From an uncultured Endozoicomonas sp. (GTDB lineage: Bacteria; Pseudomonadota; Gammaproteobacteria; Pseudomonadales; Endozoicomonadaceae), in the NCBI RefSeq assembly GCF_947495845.1, contig NZ_CANMAO010000003.1, positions 124,001 through 188,000 on the forward strand: 64,000 nt of DNA, written 5' to 3'. Below, piece after piece: positions 19,220-29,435 of the stretch. The position numbers and the translations under genes are program-made. The notes under the pieces were generated by a model. It ran no database searches. It had not been told where the DNA came from and was given only the letters and a program-made list of their open reading frames with translations. Numbering within the stretch: the stretch's first letter is position 1; every line of letters starts with the position of its first letter.

Positions 19220-19382
19220 ACCACAGCTCTTTAAATCCATTAACAAGCTCCGATACGGGAGCTGTATGTTATATACATATTGTTCGCAGACAAGGTATCG
19301 GCGAACAAGATTGGATTCATTCCCAAGTGGTCAAACTATAGGGAAAACAGAGGACGCCCTGTTAACCCCTTCCCTTTGGAAT

Positions 19383-20522
19383 TTAGAACTTCTCTAACGT
19401 TGCATACCGACCATAATGAAAATGGGCATCACCAAGCAGCAGTTGAGCAACCCGGGCTCGCTTCAGAAAGAAACCAATTTCAAACTCGTCGGTTACCCCA
19501 ATACCACCATGCAACTGCACCGCTTCATTGGTGACCAACTCAGCCGTTTCAGAGATTTTCGCTTTAGCTGCACTGACCAAAGCAGGTGCTTTATCTTTTC
19601 CAGACTCCAATGCATGGAGGGCATCCATCAACAAGGATTTACACAGCTGAATCTCTGTATACATATGAGCGGCCCGGTGCTGAAGCCCTTGAAAGGTACC
19701 AATCAACACACCAAACTGTTTGCGTTCTTTCAGGTATTCGATGGTTCGCTCAAAAGCTTCCTGAATACTGCCAAACAGTTCTGCCGACAAACAGATGCGA
19801 GCCACATCTAACGCTTTATCTAATGGTTCAAAGCCCTCATCAACTTGCCCGATCAGTGCACTATCGGACACCTGAACATTATTCAGTTCGATACGAGCGT
19901 AATTCCGGCTATCGGTCAGATGAGTACGGGTAATCTGTAACCCAACAGCTTGTGCATCCACCAGAAATAAACTGATACCCTTTTGATCACTGGATTGCCC
20001 AGAGGTTCTGGTTACAACAATCAGCTGATCGGCCACATGACCATCCATTACCAGCGTCTTACGACCATTAATAACAAAACCATTGTCGTTTTTTTCAGCT
20101 TGGGTTGTGATGGTTGTCGGGTTGTGGCGTACGCCTTCTTCCAGAGCCAGGCTCACCAGAAGTTCACCCGCTGCAATGGATGACAGTAGCTCTTGCTTCT
20201 GGGTTTCATTCCCGGCATTGAGAATCACCGAACCCGATAGCGCCACCGTAGACAGCACCGGAGATGCCACCAGCGTACGGCCAAATTCCTCCATCGACGC
20301 TGCCAGCCCTTTAACACCAAAGTCAAAACCACCGTAAGCTTCCGGGAAAATGATTCCTCCCCAACCCAATTCAATCATCTGCGACCAGATGTCTCGTGAG
20401 AAGCCGGTTTTATCCTTTGAATCCCGCAGCTCCCTCAGGCTTTCCACCGGACTATTGGCCTGAACGAAATCTCTGGCGGTGTCTTTCAGGGAGCGTTGCT
20501 CTTCATTAAATGCTAAAGACAT
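19383..20522 (-). CDS. Acyl-CoA dehydrogenase, second subunit type
   Basis: 379 residues from the ATG at 20522, which follows a GGGAGGG Shine-Dalgarno; an upstream in-frame ATG would add 20 residues overlapping the previous gene. The fold is the FAD-dependent acyl-CoA dehydrogenase: N-terminal helices, a central beta domain and a C-terminal helical bundle ending in VQLHGGIGVTDEFEIGFFLKRARV. It would introduce the 2,3 double bond in an acyl-CoA. Its start is one base past the stop of a second, divergent acyl-CoA dehydrogenase, so they may form a heteromer, as such tandem pairs do in steroid or side-chain oxidation; that is inference. Confidence 0.9.
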   Translation of the reverse strand: MSLAFNEEQRSLKDTARDFVQANSPVESLRELRDSKDKTGFSRDIWSQMIELGWGGIIFPEAYGGFDFGVKGLAASMEEFGRTLVASPVLSTVALSGSVILNAGNETQKQELLSSIAAGELLVSLALEEGVRHNPTTITTQAEKNDNGFVINGRKTLVMDGHVADQLIVVTRTSGQSSDQKGISLFLVDAQAVGLQITRTHLTDSRNYARIELNNVQVSDSALIGQVDEGFEPLDKALDVARICLSAELFGSIQEAFERTIEYLKERKQFGVLIGTFQGLQHRAAHMYTEIQLCKSLLMDALHALESGKDKAPALVSAAKAKISETAELVTNEAVQLHGGIGVTDEFEIGFFLKRARVAQLLLGDAHFHYGRYATLEKF

Positions 20523-20523
20523 G

Positions 20524-21687
20524 TTATTTCCCTCCCTTATCCACTGCCGTATTTTCTGGCAAACCCAATACACGCTTGGCAATAATGTTCAGTTGAATCT
20601 CCGAGGTGCCACCGGCAATACTATGGGTTTTAGACGACAGCCAATCTCTGGTTAACTGAAGCTCCTCATCGGAAAAGCCATCATCAGAAAATGCATCACC
20701 GCTCCAGCCCAAAGCCTGTTCACCAGCTATTTTCAGAATCAACTCATATTTCCGCTTTTCTTCTTCCGTTCCCACGTATTTCAAAATAGTGGCCACATTC
20801 ATATCGCCGACACCCTCGGCAAATTCGTCCGCCATACGCTGTTGGGTTTTATCCAACGCCCGCTTGGCGATTTCGTGACGGGCAATGTCCTGACGAAAGA
20901 TGGGATACGCCAGTTTGCCGTCCACCAGACCAATATGTTCAATAGCCGAGGAACGAGGGGTTACTGCCGCACGAACAGCAGAGGATTCCATATCGGACAT
21001 CATATTCCGTTCAAACTGCAAAACCCGTTTGGCAACGGTCCAGCCCTGGTTTTCAACGCCCAGCACATTCTTCTTCGGTACACGAACATTGTCGAAGAAG
21101 GTCTGGCAGAAATGGGTTTCACCGGTAATCAGTTCGATAGGTTTGGCATCGACGCCTTCGCTGGCCATATCAAACAGCAGGAAAGTAATGCCATTATGTT
21201 TGGGCGCATCAAAATCGGTTCTTACCAGACAGTAGACCCAATCGGATTCATCAGCTCCGGAGGTCCACATTTTCGAACCGTTAATAATGTAATCATCGCC
21301 GTCGGAATCTGCACGACACTGTAACCCTGCCAGATCAGAACCTGCACCCGGCTCTGAATAGCCCTGGCACCAGCGAATTTCTCCCCGGGCAATTTTAGGT
21401 AGATGCTCTCTCTTCTGCTCTTCTGTCCCAAACTCAAGAATCGCCGGCCCAGCCATCCAGATACCCAGATTCACCTGAGGTGCCCGGCAACTCAGCCTTG
21501 CCATCTCTTCTTTGAAAATACGCGTTTGCTGACGGTCAAAGCCAGCACCGCCGTATTCCTTCGGCCAGTCCGGAACGCAATAACCTTTTTCGACACAACG
21601 ATCAAACCACAACTTTGCATCAGTGGAGGCAAAGCGAACGTTTCGACCACCCCACACCTGCTCTTCCTGAGTCACCGGCGTTCGCAT
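20524..21687 (-). CDS. Acyl-CoA dehydrogenase, first subunit type (5' end interrupted)
   Basis: 387 residues read from the ATG at 21687. Family features are present: WCQGYSEPGAGSDLAGLQ in the FAD/substrate region, and HSIAGGTSEIQLNIIAKRVLGLP at the C-terminus. The predicted protein, however, starts at MRTPVTQEEQVWGGRN, where homologues carry about 30 more N-terminal residues. Those residues are encoded directly upstream in the same frame (21694-21780) but are separated by a TAG codon. The gene is therefore either a recent nonsense mutant or reinitiates at 21687. It lies in a same-strand cluster with SDR, thiolase and the partner dehydrogenase. Confidence 0.85.
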   Translation of the reverse strand: MRTPVTQEEQVWGGRNVRFASTDAKLWFDRCVEKGYCVPDWPKEYGGAGFDRQQTRIFKEEMARLSCRAPQVNLGIWMAGPAILEFGTEEQKREHLPKIARGEIRWCQGYSEPGAGSDLAGLQCRADSDGDDYIINGSKMWTSGADESDWVYCLVRTDFDAPKHNGITFLLFDMASEGVDAKPIELITGETHFCQTFFDNVRVPKKNVLGVENQGWTVAKRVLQFERNMMSDMESSAVRAAVTPRSSAIEHIGLVDGKLAYPIFRQDIARHEIAKRALDKTQQRMADEFAEGVGDMNVATILKYVGTEEEKRKYELILKIAGEQALGWSGDAFSDDGFSDEELQLTRDWLSSKTHSIAGGTSEIQLNIIAKRVLGLPENTAVDKGGK

Positions 21688-21780
21688 GGACTAAGGACAG
21701 TTGTCGTTCAGCCAGGAGCGAACTTCTTCACGAAATGTTGTTAAATCAGACGTTAAATCAGACATAGTATTGTCAGACAT
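21688..21780 (-). other. Upstream in-frame segment of the dehydrogenase with an amber codon
   Basis: From an ATG at 21780, preceded by GGCAGGTGA, the frame reads MSDNTMSDLTSDLTTFREEV, then RSWLNDNCP, then TAG (21691-21693), then S, then the MRTPV of the annotated ORF. TFREEVRSWLNDNCP is the usual first helix of this dehydrogenase type. CAG or AAG to TAG by one base would explain it. Confidence 0.85.
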
Positions 21781-21798
21781 AGCTGTCACCTGCCCTGT

Positions 21799-22707
21799 TT
21801 ATTCCGTTGGAATGACAGAAAAACCATCACGTACCGGTACTTTATTGGCAAAGTACTCACCCAACGAACTGTGCATAGATTCTGGAGTCCAAACTTCAGG
21901 GCTTTCAAAGCGGGCCGCTTCTTTCGGGCTGTCGATCACTGTCACCTGCTTGCCCCAAACCACAAACACCTGACCAGAGACATTACCCGCATCAGGCGAT
22001 GCCAGATAAGCGACCAGCGGGCTAACGTTTTCCGGTGCAAAGGTATCGAAGCCAGTTTCAGGTTTTACAAACATATGGGCCGTGGCTGCCTGATTGGTCA
22101 TATCGGTGCGGGCCCGTGGGCAGATGACGTTTGCTGTCACACCGTAGTTATACATCACCTGGGCTGCGCCCATGGTCATGGCCACAATGCCCGCTTTCGC
22201 TGACGCGTAATTGGGTTGTCCCACTGAACCGAACAGGAACGCTTCTGACGATGTGCTAACCAGTCGACCATAAACCGGAGCGCCGTCTGCTTTACACTTT
22301 TCACGCCAGTATTTGGTGGCGTGGCGCATATTCACAAAGTGACCTTTCAAGTGAACTCGTACGACAGAGTCAAATTCATCTTCGGTCATATTAAAAATCA
22401 AACGGTCGCGACAGAAGCCGGCGTTGTTAACCATAATGTTGACATCGCCCCATGTATCCAGGGTCTTTTTGAACAACGCTTCAGAGTCGTTCCAGTCGGC
22501 GCAATCACCGAAAAAGGCAACGGCTTCACCGCCAAAACCTTTGATTTCATCAACAACAGACACCGCCGCGGCTTCTGCTTCAGCATTGCCGCCCAGATCA
22601 TTGATAACAACACGGGCACCTTCTTTTGCCAGGTTCAGTGCTTCTGCACGACCCAAACCACGGCCTGCGCCGGTAACAATGGCAACCTTTCCATCCAATG
22701 AGCTCAT
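21799..22707 (-). CDS. SDR-family 3-hydroxyacyl-CoA dehydrogenase-like
   Basis: 302-residue short-chain dehydrogenase. Cofactor motif TGAGRGLG at 12-19, NNAG at 94-97, and catalytic S153/S154, Y167 and K171 (YASAK). The N-terminal part resembles the dehydrogenase unit of eukaryotic-type multifunctional enzyme 2 (17-beta-hydroxysteroid dehydrogenase 4), often used for oxidation of 3-hydroxyacyl-CoA. It stops 18 bases before the full-length start of the acyl-CoA dehydrogenase at 21780, so it is in the same operon. Substrate chain is not identified. Confidence 0.9.
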   Translation of the reverse strand: MSSLDGKVAIVTGAGRGLGRAEALNLAKEGARVVINDLGGNAEAEAAAVSVVDEIKGFGGEAVAFFGDCADWNDSEALFKKTLDTWGDVNIMVNNAGFCRDRLIFNMTEDEFDSVVRVHLKGHFVNMRHATKYWREKCKADGAPVYGRLVSTSSEAFLFGSVGQPNYASAKAGIVAMTMGAAQVMYNYGVTANVICPRARTDMTNQAATAHMFVKPETGFDTFAPENVSPLVAYLASPDAGNVSGQVFVVWGKQVTVIDSPKEAARFESPEVWTPESMHSSLGEYFANKVPVRDGFSVIPTE

Positions 22708-22734
22708 GTTTATTTCCTATTTTATTGTTCTTGT

Positions 22735-22815
22735 ATGCATTCCCACGCGGAGCATGGGAACGAGATCTTTGGGCTTTTGCGGCAACCTCGAAGCATGGGA
22801 ACGAGTCTAAGCCGT
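22735..22815. repeat. Short GGAGCATGGGAACGAG repeats
   Basis: Two units of a widely seen intergenic motif (TTCCCACGCGGAGCATGGGAACGAG, then AAGCATGGGAACGAG) lie between the SDR and thiolase genes. The first unit folds on itself (TTCCCACG with CATGGGAA). Confidence 0.55.
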
Positions 22816-22834
22816 CGGTATAAAACAAGTGTCG

Positions 22835-24034
<1,200 letters not shown>

Positions 24035-24187
24035 TTAGTAACGTATGACACAGCACGTTAGAGCATCTGAAACAGAAGATAAATGACAGAATCCGTCCAC
24101 TTTGCAGTGACAAATTCTCCCGCTACCGGGATAACTTTTTTTTCGCTAGGATTCAGCAACGTTGGTTTATAAAGAGAAGAAAAAGCC

Positions 24188-24652
24188 ATGAATCAGTATC
24201 ACTACAAAGACATTGAAGCCCTGCAAGCAGAAGTCACTGAAACTTTTGGGGATTGGAGTGAGCCGTTAACCATCTCACAGGAACTGATAAACCAGTTTGC
24301 AGAGTTATCAGGCGACACATACTGGCTACACACAGATCCAGAAAAATGCTCGCAACACAGTCCTTTTAAAACGACCATTGCCCATGGTTTTCTAACACTG
24401 GTATTACTGCCCAAAATGCCCACACCTCTGCCTTGTGAAGTAACCGGCTTTAACAACATGCTGAATGTTGGCTCCGATAAACTACGATTCACCGGTATTG
24501 TGCCCTCCGGCAGTCAGGTTCATTGTCGCTCACGGGTAAAGTCCATTAAAGGGAGTTCAAAAGGAACCACCATTACGCTAGAGCAGAATATCCACATCGT
24601 TGGAGAGGCACGTCCTGCCCTGGTTTATGAAATGTTGTTTATGTATATGTGA
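24188..24652 (+). CDS. MaoC-like (R)-specific enoyl-CoA hydratase
   Basis: 154 residues with a single hot-dog domain. The hydratase-2 motif is visible: FAELSGDTYWLHTDPEKCSQHSPFKTTIAHGF (about 38-69), with the catalytic Asp and His in the D-x4-H spacing. It would hydrate trans-2-enoyl-CoA to (R)-3-hydroxyacyl-CoA. It diverges from the thiolase gene across 177 bases and likely shares its regulation. A GAAGAAAAAGCC stretch precedes the ATG, with a weak purine-rich ribosome site. Confidence 0.9.
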   Translation: MNQYHYKDIEALQAEVTETFGDWSEPLTISQELINQFAELSGDTYWLHTDPEKCSQHSPFKTTIAHGFLTLVLLPKMPTPLPCEVTGFNNMLNVGSDKLRFTGIVPSGSQVHCRSRVKSIKGSSKGTTITLEQNIHIVGEARPALVYEMLFMYM

Positions 24653-24679
24653 ACCATCTTTAAAAAATGCTTGGGAATA

Positions 24680-24707
24680 AGAGGCTGGGCAGACTTTGCC
24701 AGCCTCT
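24680..24707. terminator. Stem-loop between convergent maoC-like gene and fpr
   Basis: AGAGGCTGG pairs with CCAGCCTCT around a short loop between two convergent stops. No strong T-run adjoins on either side, so it is a possible, not certain, bidirectional terminator. Confidence 0.5.
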
Positions 24708-24723
24708 GAAGAACAAAAACACT

Positions 24724-25500
24724 TTACTTTTCTACAAACGCCCGCTCAATCACATAATCCGCTACATCGCCCGTGTGAGTGGAGGCTTTGAAGCCAAGAT
24801 TGTCCAGAATGACCGACAAATCATTAAGCATGTGCTGGCTGCCGCAGATCATGGCTTTATCAGTTTTTGGGTTGAGCGGCGGAAGATCCAGGTCATTACA
24901 GAGCTGACCAGAGTTAATAAGATCAGTGATACGCCCCGTATTTTTGAACAATTCCCGGGTAACGGTTGGGTAATAGATTAATTTTTCCCGAATCTCGTCA
25001 CCCAGGTACTCGTGGTTTGGCAACTCGCCCTCGATAAAGTCCTGATAAGCCAGCTCGCTCACATAGCGGACACCGTGCACCAGAATCACTTTTTCAAACC
25101 GCTCATAGGTTTCCGGGTCTCGGATAATGCTCAGAAAGGGCGCCAAACCCGTTCCGGTAGAAAATAGAAACAGGTTCTGAGCGGGCGTTAAATCACCTAC
25201 CACTAGAGTACCAACAGGCTTTCGGCTGACCAGGATGTTATCTCCGGGTTGTAAATGCTGAAGCCGGGAGGTCAACGCTCCGTCGGACACTTTAATACTT
25301 AAAAACTCGAGATGCTCTTCGTAGTTGGCACTGGCGATGCTGTAAGCTCTCATCAAGGGCTTACCATCCACCTTCAGACCAATCATCACAAAGTGACCAT
25401 TATGAAAGCGCAGGGAGGGATCACGGGAGGTCGTAAAGCTGAAAAGGGTATCATTCCAGTGTTTTACTGTAAGCACCGTTTCTTCGTTAAATGCGGACAT
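24724..25500 (-). CDS. fpr: Ferredoxin/flavodoxin-NADP reductase
   Basis: 258 residues, the size of bacterial subclass I FNR (Fpr). The FAD site is MRAYSIASANYEEHLEF (about 49-65); the NADP site begins FSTGTGLAPFLSI (about 112-124); and the C-terminus ERAFVEK is typical of the family. It passes electrons between NADPH and ferredoxin or flavodoxin in the cytoplasm. Not obviously tied to the neighbouring fatty-acid genes. Confidence 0.93.
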   Translation of the reverse strand: MSAFNEETVLTVKHWNDTLFSFTTSRDPSLRFHNGHFVMIGLKVDGKPLMRAYSIASANYEEHLEFLSIKVSDGALTSRLQHLQPGDNILVSRKPVGTLVVGDLTPAQNLFLFSTGTGLAPFLSIIRDPETYERFEKVILVHGVRYVSELAYQDFIEGELPNHEYLGDEIREKLIYYPTVTRELFKNTGRITDLINSGQLCNDLDLPPLNPKTDKAMICGSQHMLNDLSVILDNLGFKASTHTGDVADYVIERAFVEK

Positions 25501-25782
25501 ATTTTGCTTCTTATCGGTTTATGGCGTCTCCGTATTGGAGCACTCATCCGTGGTAGACAAGGGCATAACATACCATAAGGATGCAGTACTTTAGTAAATC
25601 AGTCGGAAATATGCTTAAAACCAGAGTGCATACTGGCCTTGAACTGAAGCCAGCTTATTAAATCCATCAAAATCAAACAGTGATCTGTTATAGAAACCTT
25701 GAACTTAAATACAAAGTCAATGTCCATATTTTTACCACTCACTTTTCAAAAACTGCAAATCCAATCTTATAGAAAGTATGTT

Positions 25783-27822
25783 ATGGGGAATACAATAAAA
25801 GCCAATGGCTCGGCTCAAGCCGACGTCAACACCTCTATTGTGGCTAAACGTCGTGGTGGAGCACCTCACGGCAAGTTTAATAGTCACGATATAAAGAGCA
25901 CAGACACACCTAAAGATGAGCTTAAGTTAGATATTAAAGTGGGGAATAGCACATTTGCATTTACATCTTATGATTCATCAATAGCATCAAGAACCTGTAA
26001 ACCACTGACAGCTGAATCACTCAATAACTTCCCTACAGCCGGCTCTCTACGAACAGCATTAAATGGCTTAATGAACCGGGATAAAGTGTATAAATCTCTT
26101 TTTACTCATGGGCTCGATTTCCTCTCATACGGTATTCAAGCAACTTCTGATAACGCATGGCGCGATCTGTTAAGCGAAGAGCTTGAAGGAATTGAAAAAG
26201 AAGAGTGGTGGAACAAAAACACCAAAAAAATCGCGACCTATATGCAAGGCCTGATATTTAACTGCCTTATCCATTCAGAAAAATATTACAAACAGAGTGA
26301 CCAGAAAAGCCTGGCTGCTATAGCCGATTTAAAAAATCAACTCAGCGATATTCTAAAAAAATACTTCTTTACCTTTGGCGAAGAGGCTTTAAAGGATATA
26401 TTCACTAAAGAATACCCTCGAAAAACCAAGTACAACTACCATTTGGGTAGTGCATCTATGCCCTCAAATGACTATTCTTATCTAAAACAAACGCTTTTGG
26501 ATTTTAGTAACAATAGAAGCAGCCACTTCCCCCTCTTGAATCAACTGGCCAACCCAAAAGTAAGCTACGATGAATTGGCAGAGCTATTTACGTTGACAGA
26601 AGACGAAAGACAAAAGCTTGCCGAAATTTCACGGGGAAAAGAACAAGACAGAATCAAGAATCAGAAAGCTGACTTATGCAGAAATTGTTGTTTACCTGAC
26701 AGTTTTCAACTTATCTCCGGGTTGACCGGCTTCAAAAACTTTAACCTAACCTGCTACGCTGGCTCAACCTTATTAATGATCATTCACACCTACTCTGATC
26801 AGATTCCAGATAACCAAGAACCACCTGATGTCGTCAGTGACGATATTTCCGATATTCAAAATGAGTCAAGAATACATACCGAAAAGAATGTATGGGTCGA
26901 GAGGCTAAAAAAACAATTTCATAAGGTTGTAAAAATGTTCACACAGGATAATAACGTTGATAGTGAACAAAAAGAGTATAGGGATTTCCTTCAACTGTGC
27001 ATAGAGGGCTCTGAAAAGCACTATTGTCATCTTATTGATCTTTTCAATGATAAAACCGGTGCAAGAACCGTTTTCAAGCCAGAAGACCTTCAGCAACAAG
27101 ATTGTGCAGAGTTGCTAAACAATTTACCACTAACACTGCTTGATGAAACAAAACAAGTAAACTTTTCATTTTTTCCAATATTTGAAAAAAAGTATAGCTT
27201 GAATGGCTGCACCCAGGTTATTCAGGACGAAGAGATCAATAACCCACTCTCTATTCTTCGCATCCCCATTCCAGACTCTGCTAACAATGAAGAGTTATCC
27301 TTTCAAAAGTTAGTTGATCTGTACACAAACTTTACTTCATCCGGCGGCACCAACTATAAAAACATTGATGGTCAGCGCTGGCTATTAACCCATGATCGAT
27401 TTAAAAATCTAATTCTTAATGATACTGCGCCAAAGGTAATATTTCTCGAGCCTGTGTTGAATGATAACCTTGACCAAAGAGGCGCTTTCAGAGAAAAGAT
27501 ATCCAAGGATACCTCAGCCTTCATCGAAATGCCTTTTACAAGCTTTGAAACCCAAATAGAAACACGCTATCTATATGAGAAGGTAGGAATATCTTTCTTT
27601 GCTGAAGGGAGTTCTGACGGCACCTTTATCAGGCACTATAGAACCGCTTTAAAACTCAGAGAAGATCACCCAGCCCTCAAGCCGGGGCAAAACCCTTGGG
27701 TGCTCTATGATGACAGTCGCGTTTATTCCATACCCACTGATGAAGAACAAAACATACCAGGCATGGTACCTTCAATGGTTGCTTACAGACGAGTTCACCA
27801 CAATCAGTCAGGCTCGTCATAA
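25783..27822 (+). CDS. Ubiquitin-specific-protease-like (peptidase C19) protein, candidate effector
   Basis: Predicted 679 residues; the ATG at 25783 is preferred, while an ATG at 25720 and a TTG at 25699 also fit. Using numbering from 25699, the C-terminal half looks like a ubiquitin hydrolase. A Cys box GFKNFNLTCYAGSTLLMIIH has C352; QQDCAELLNNL at 466-476 recalls the QQDAxEFL motif; SSDGTFIRHYRTAL has H646; and VLYDDSRV then VAYRR at 669-698 resembles the usual DDxxV...YxLxYRR end. The N-terminal half is unassigned and polar. A deubiquitinase makes sense only toward a eukaryotic host. It overlaps the convergent membrane-protein gene by 19 bases. Catalytic activity is inferred. Confidence 0.72.
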   Translation: MGNTIKANGSAQADVNTSIVAKRRGGAPHGKFNSHDIKSTDTPKDELKLDIKVGNSTFAFTSYDSSIASRTCKPLTAESLNNFPTAGSLRTALNGLMNRDKVYKSLFTHGLDFLSYGIQATSDNAWRDLLSEELEGIEKEEWWNKNTKKIATYMQGLIFNCLIHSEKYYKQSDQKSLAAIADLKNQLSDILKKYFFTFGEEALKDIFTKEYPRKTKYNYHLGSASMPSNDYSYLKQTLLDFSNNRSSHFPLLNQLANPKVSYDELAELFTLTEDERQKLAEISRGKEQDRIKNQKADLCRNCCLPDSFQLISGLTGFKNFNLTCYAGSTLLMIIHTYSDQIPDNQEPPDVVSDDISDIQNESRIHTEKNVWVERLKKQFHKVVKMFTQDNNVDSEQKEYRDFLQLCIEGSEKHYCHLIDLFNDKTGARTVFKPEDLQQQDCAELLNNLPLTLLDETKQVNFSFFPIFEKKYSLNGCTQVIQDEEINNPLSILRIPIPDSANNEELSFQKLVDLYTNFTSSGGTNYKNIDGQRWLLTHDRFKNLILNDTAPKVIFLEPVLNDNLDQRGAFREKISKDTSAFIEMPFTSFETQIETRYLYEKVGISFFAEGSSDGTFIRHYRTALKLREDHPALKPGQNPWVLYDDSRVYSIPTDEEQNIPGMVPSMVAYRRVHHNQSGSS

Positions 27823-28490
27823 ACCCCGTACCGCTTTGCCAAAGCCTTAAACCATCCTGCTCTTTCTTTAGATTCAGAGATGGCCTGCTTTAACGCTTCA
27901 TATTCAGTCCAAATTGGCTCCGTCAGTAACGCCTCTACTTCGTCAATTTCCTCATTAAAGTAATCATCAAGGCCTTCATCACTGAGGGTACTGGCATAAT
28001 AAACATCCATTGGCAATTTGACTGCCGACTTCACCAGGCCCAACACTGAAAATGCAGTTACTGCAAACAACACCATTGGAGCTGAGGTAACAGCTCCCAA
28101 AAATGCACCGGTCATGCCTCCAATCACTAAACCCAGATCAGTGGCGTTGGAGTCTTGCCCCATCATCATTTTCGCCAGCTTAACCGCCCCCCCAATTGCG
28201 CCACCAACAATGGCTCCCAGAAATGCAGGTACTGACATCGCCAATATGCCAGTGACGGTCGCGCCCAGCACGGCAAAATTTAAAATACGCTTTTTAATCG
28301 CATTTAGAGGATACACACATCGTTCATACAGAGAAGTGGTATTAACTGTCAGCTGTTCCTTTGGGCAAAAGAAGTTTTTAATATCACCTTTCCCCACCAT
28401 TCGTCCAGAGCGAGCCCCTTGAGCACCGTTATCTACAACGGAAAAGCCACTAAAAAAGGAAAGTGGGTTGAAGCCAATGCTGAATGACAT
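27804..28490 (-). CDS. Glycine-rich membrane protein, convergent with the protease-like gene
   Basis: Predicted 228 residues from the ATG at 28490, which has a good GGGGA ribosome site. The middle has three hydrophobic, Gly/Ala-rich stretches with GxxxG-type packing (AVLGATVTGILAMSVPAFLG, AIVGGAIGGAV, LVIGGMTGAFLGAV), then a hydrophobic stretch after 140. The C-terminus is acidic (DDYFNEEIDEVEALL). It is likely membrane-inserted. The family is not recognised. Its 3' end overlaps that of the protease-like gene by 19 bases on the opposite strand, so they may have been acquired together. Confidence 0.68.
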   Translation of the reverse strand: MSFSIGFNPLSFFSGFSVVDNGAQGARSGRMVGKGDIKNFFCPKEQLTVNTTSLYERCVYPLNAIKKRILNFAVLGATVTGILAMSVPAFLGAIVGGAIGGAVKLAKMMMGQDSNATDLGLVIGGMTGAFLGAVTSAPMVLFAVTAFSVLGLVKSAVKLPMDVYYASTLSDEGLDDYFNEEIDEVEALLTEPIWTEYEALKQAISESKERAGWFKALAKRYGVYDEPD

Positions 28491-28637
28491 TATTTCCCCA
28501 TCAGGCACTAACGTATTAAGTAAGAAAGGATACTAAAACAACGGGGAGAAGATATCTCTAACATAGCAGTCAGTGATACTGACCAAACCCCTTGATAGCA
28601 AAGAGAGGAAAGCCGAACCGTCTTAATAGATGGACAT

Positions 28638-28668
28638 AAAAAAAGGGAATGCTAAAAATAGCATCCCC
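28638..28668 (-). terminator. Rho-independent terminator of the thrS-rplT operon
   Basis: On the reverse strand GGGGATGCTA-TTTT-TAGCATTCCC is followed by seven T residues. It starts 27 bases after the rplT stop. Confidence 0.92.
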
Positions 28669-28694
28669 TTCTTCAGAAAGTAGCAAAGATCGAA

Positions 28695-29051
28695 TTAGGC
28701 CAGAGCCGCTTTCGCCTTTTCTACCAGCTGACCAAAAACAGCCTTATCGTGTACAGCCAGATCAGCCAGTACCTTACGGTCGATTTCGATAGCCGCTTTC
28801 TTCATACCAGCAATGAAACGGCTGTAAGACAGACCATTCATACGGGCACCGGCGTTGATACGGGCAATCCACAGAGCGCGGAACTGACGCTTACGCTGAC
28901 GACGGTCGCGGTAAGCATACTGACCAGCTTTAGTAACTGCCTGCTTGGCTACGCGGAATACGCGTGAACGCGCACCGTAATAACCTTTAGCCTGCTTAAG
29001 AACTTTTTTGTGACGACGGCGTGCAATGACGCCACGTTTTACACGTGCCAT
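28695..29051 (-). CDS. rplT: 50S ribosomal protein L20
   Basis: 118 residues, very basic, opening [20 protein letters not shown] as in L20 throughout bacteria. L20 binds 23S rRNA during early 50S assembly and, in E. coli, represses rpmI-rplT translation by binding its own mRNA. It is last in thrS-infC-rpmI-rplT, 41 bases after rpmI, and is followed by a clear terminator. Confidence 0.98.
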   Translation of the reverse strand: MARVKRGVIARRRHKKVLKQAKGYYGARSRVFRVAKQAVTKAGQYAYRDRRQRKRQFRALWIARINAGARMNGLSYSRFIAGMKKAAIEIDRKVLADLAVHDKAVFGQLVEKAKAALA

Positions 29052-29092
29052 GAGTTAATCTCCGAAAAAATGAGCAAAAAGCGAATTGGATC

Positions 29093-29284
29093 TTAGTCGC
29101 GCAGCATACGCTTAACGAGACCCTGGTCAGCCGGGGATACCAGAGAGGTACCGCGCAGTTGACGCTTACGCTTGGTGGTCATCTTGGTCAGGATGTGACT
29201 CTTGAAGGCACCTTTACGCTTGTAGCCGGTAGCGGTTTTCTTAAAACGCTTGGCGGCTCCAGATTTGGTTTTCATCTTTGGCAT
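29093..29284 (-). CDS. rpmI: 50S ribosomal protein L35
   Basis: 63 residues from the ATG at 29284 ([20 protein letters not shown]), preceded by a GGAG ribosome site; an in-frame ATG three codons earlier gives a non-standard N-terminus. L35 is a small, highly basic large-subunit protein. Operon order infC-rpmI-rplT is the conserved one. Confidence 0.97.
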   Translation of the reverse strand: MPKMKTKSGAAKRFKKTATGYKRKGAFKSHILTKMTTKRKRQLRGTSLVSPADQGLVKRMLRD

Positions 29285-29435
29285 GAAAAACACTCCGCAT
29301 TCGCGATCACCAGTGTGCGAAACCAGTGTCGGAAGGTTAAAAATAAGCCCAACTGTAGCTCATCGCCCAGCAGGCGAAGCAAGACAAAAATAACCGGCTC
29401 AAGAGCCTGAGCTCATTAAGCCGGTCATTGTCGAA

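Noticed and set aside
21691-21693. UAG as a pyrrolysine codon
   Set aside because: No pylT/pylS genes seen, and the family does not carry pyrrolysine; point mutation or reinitiation is simpler.
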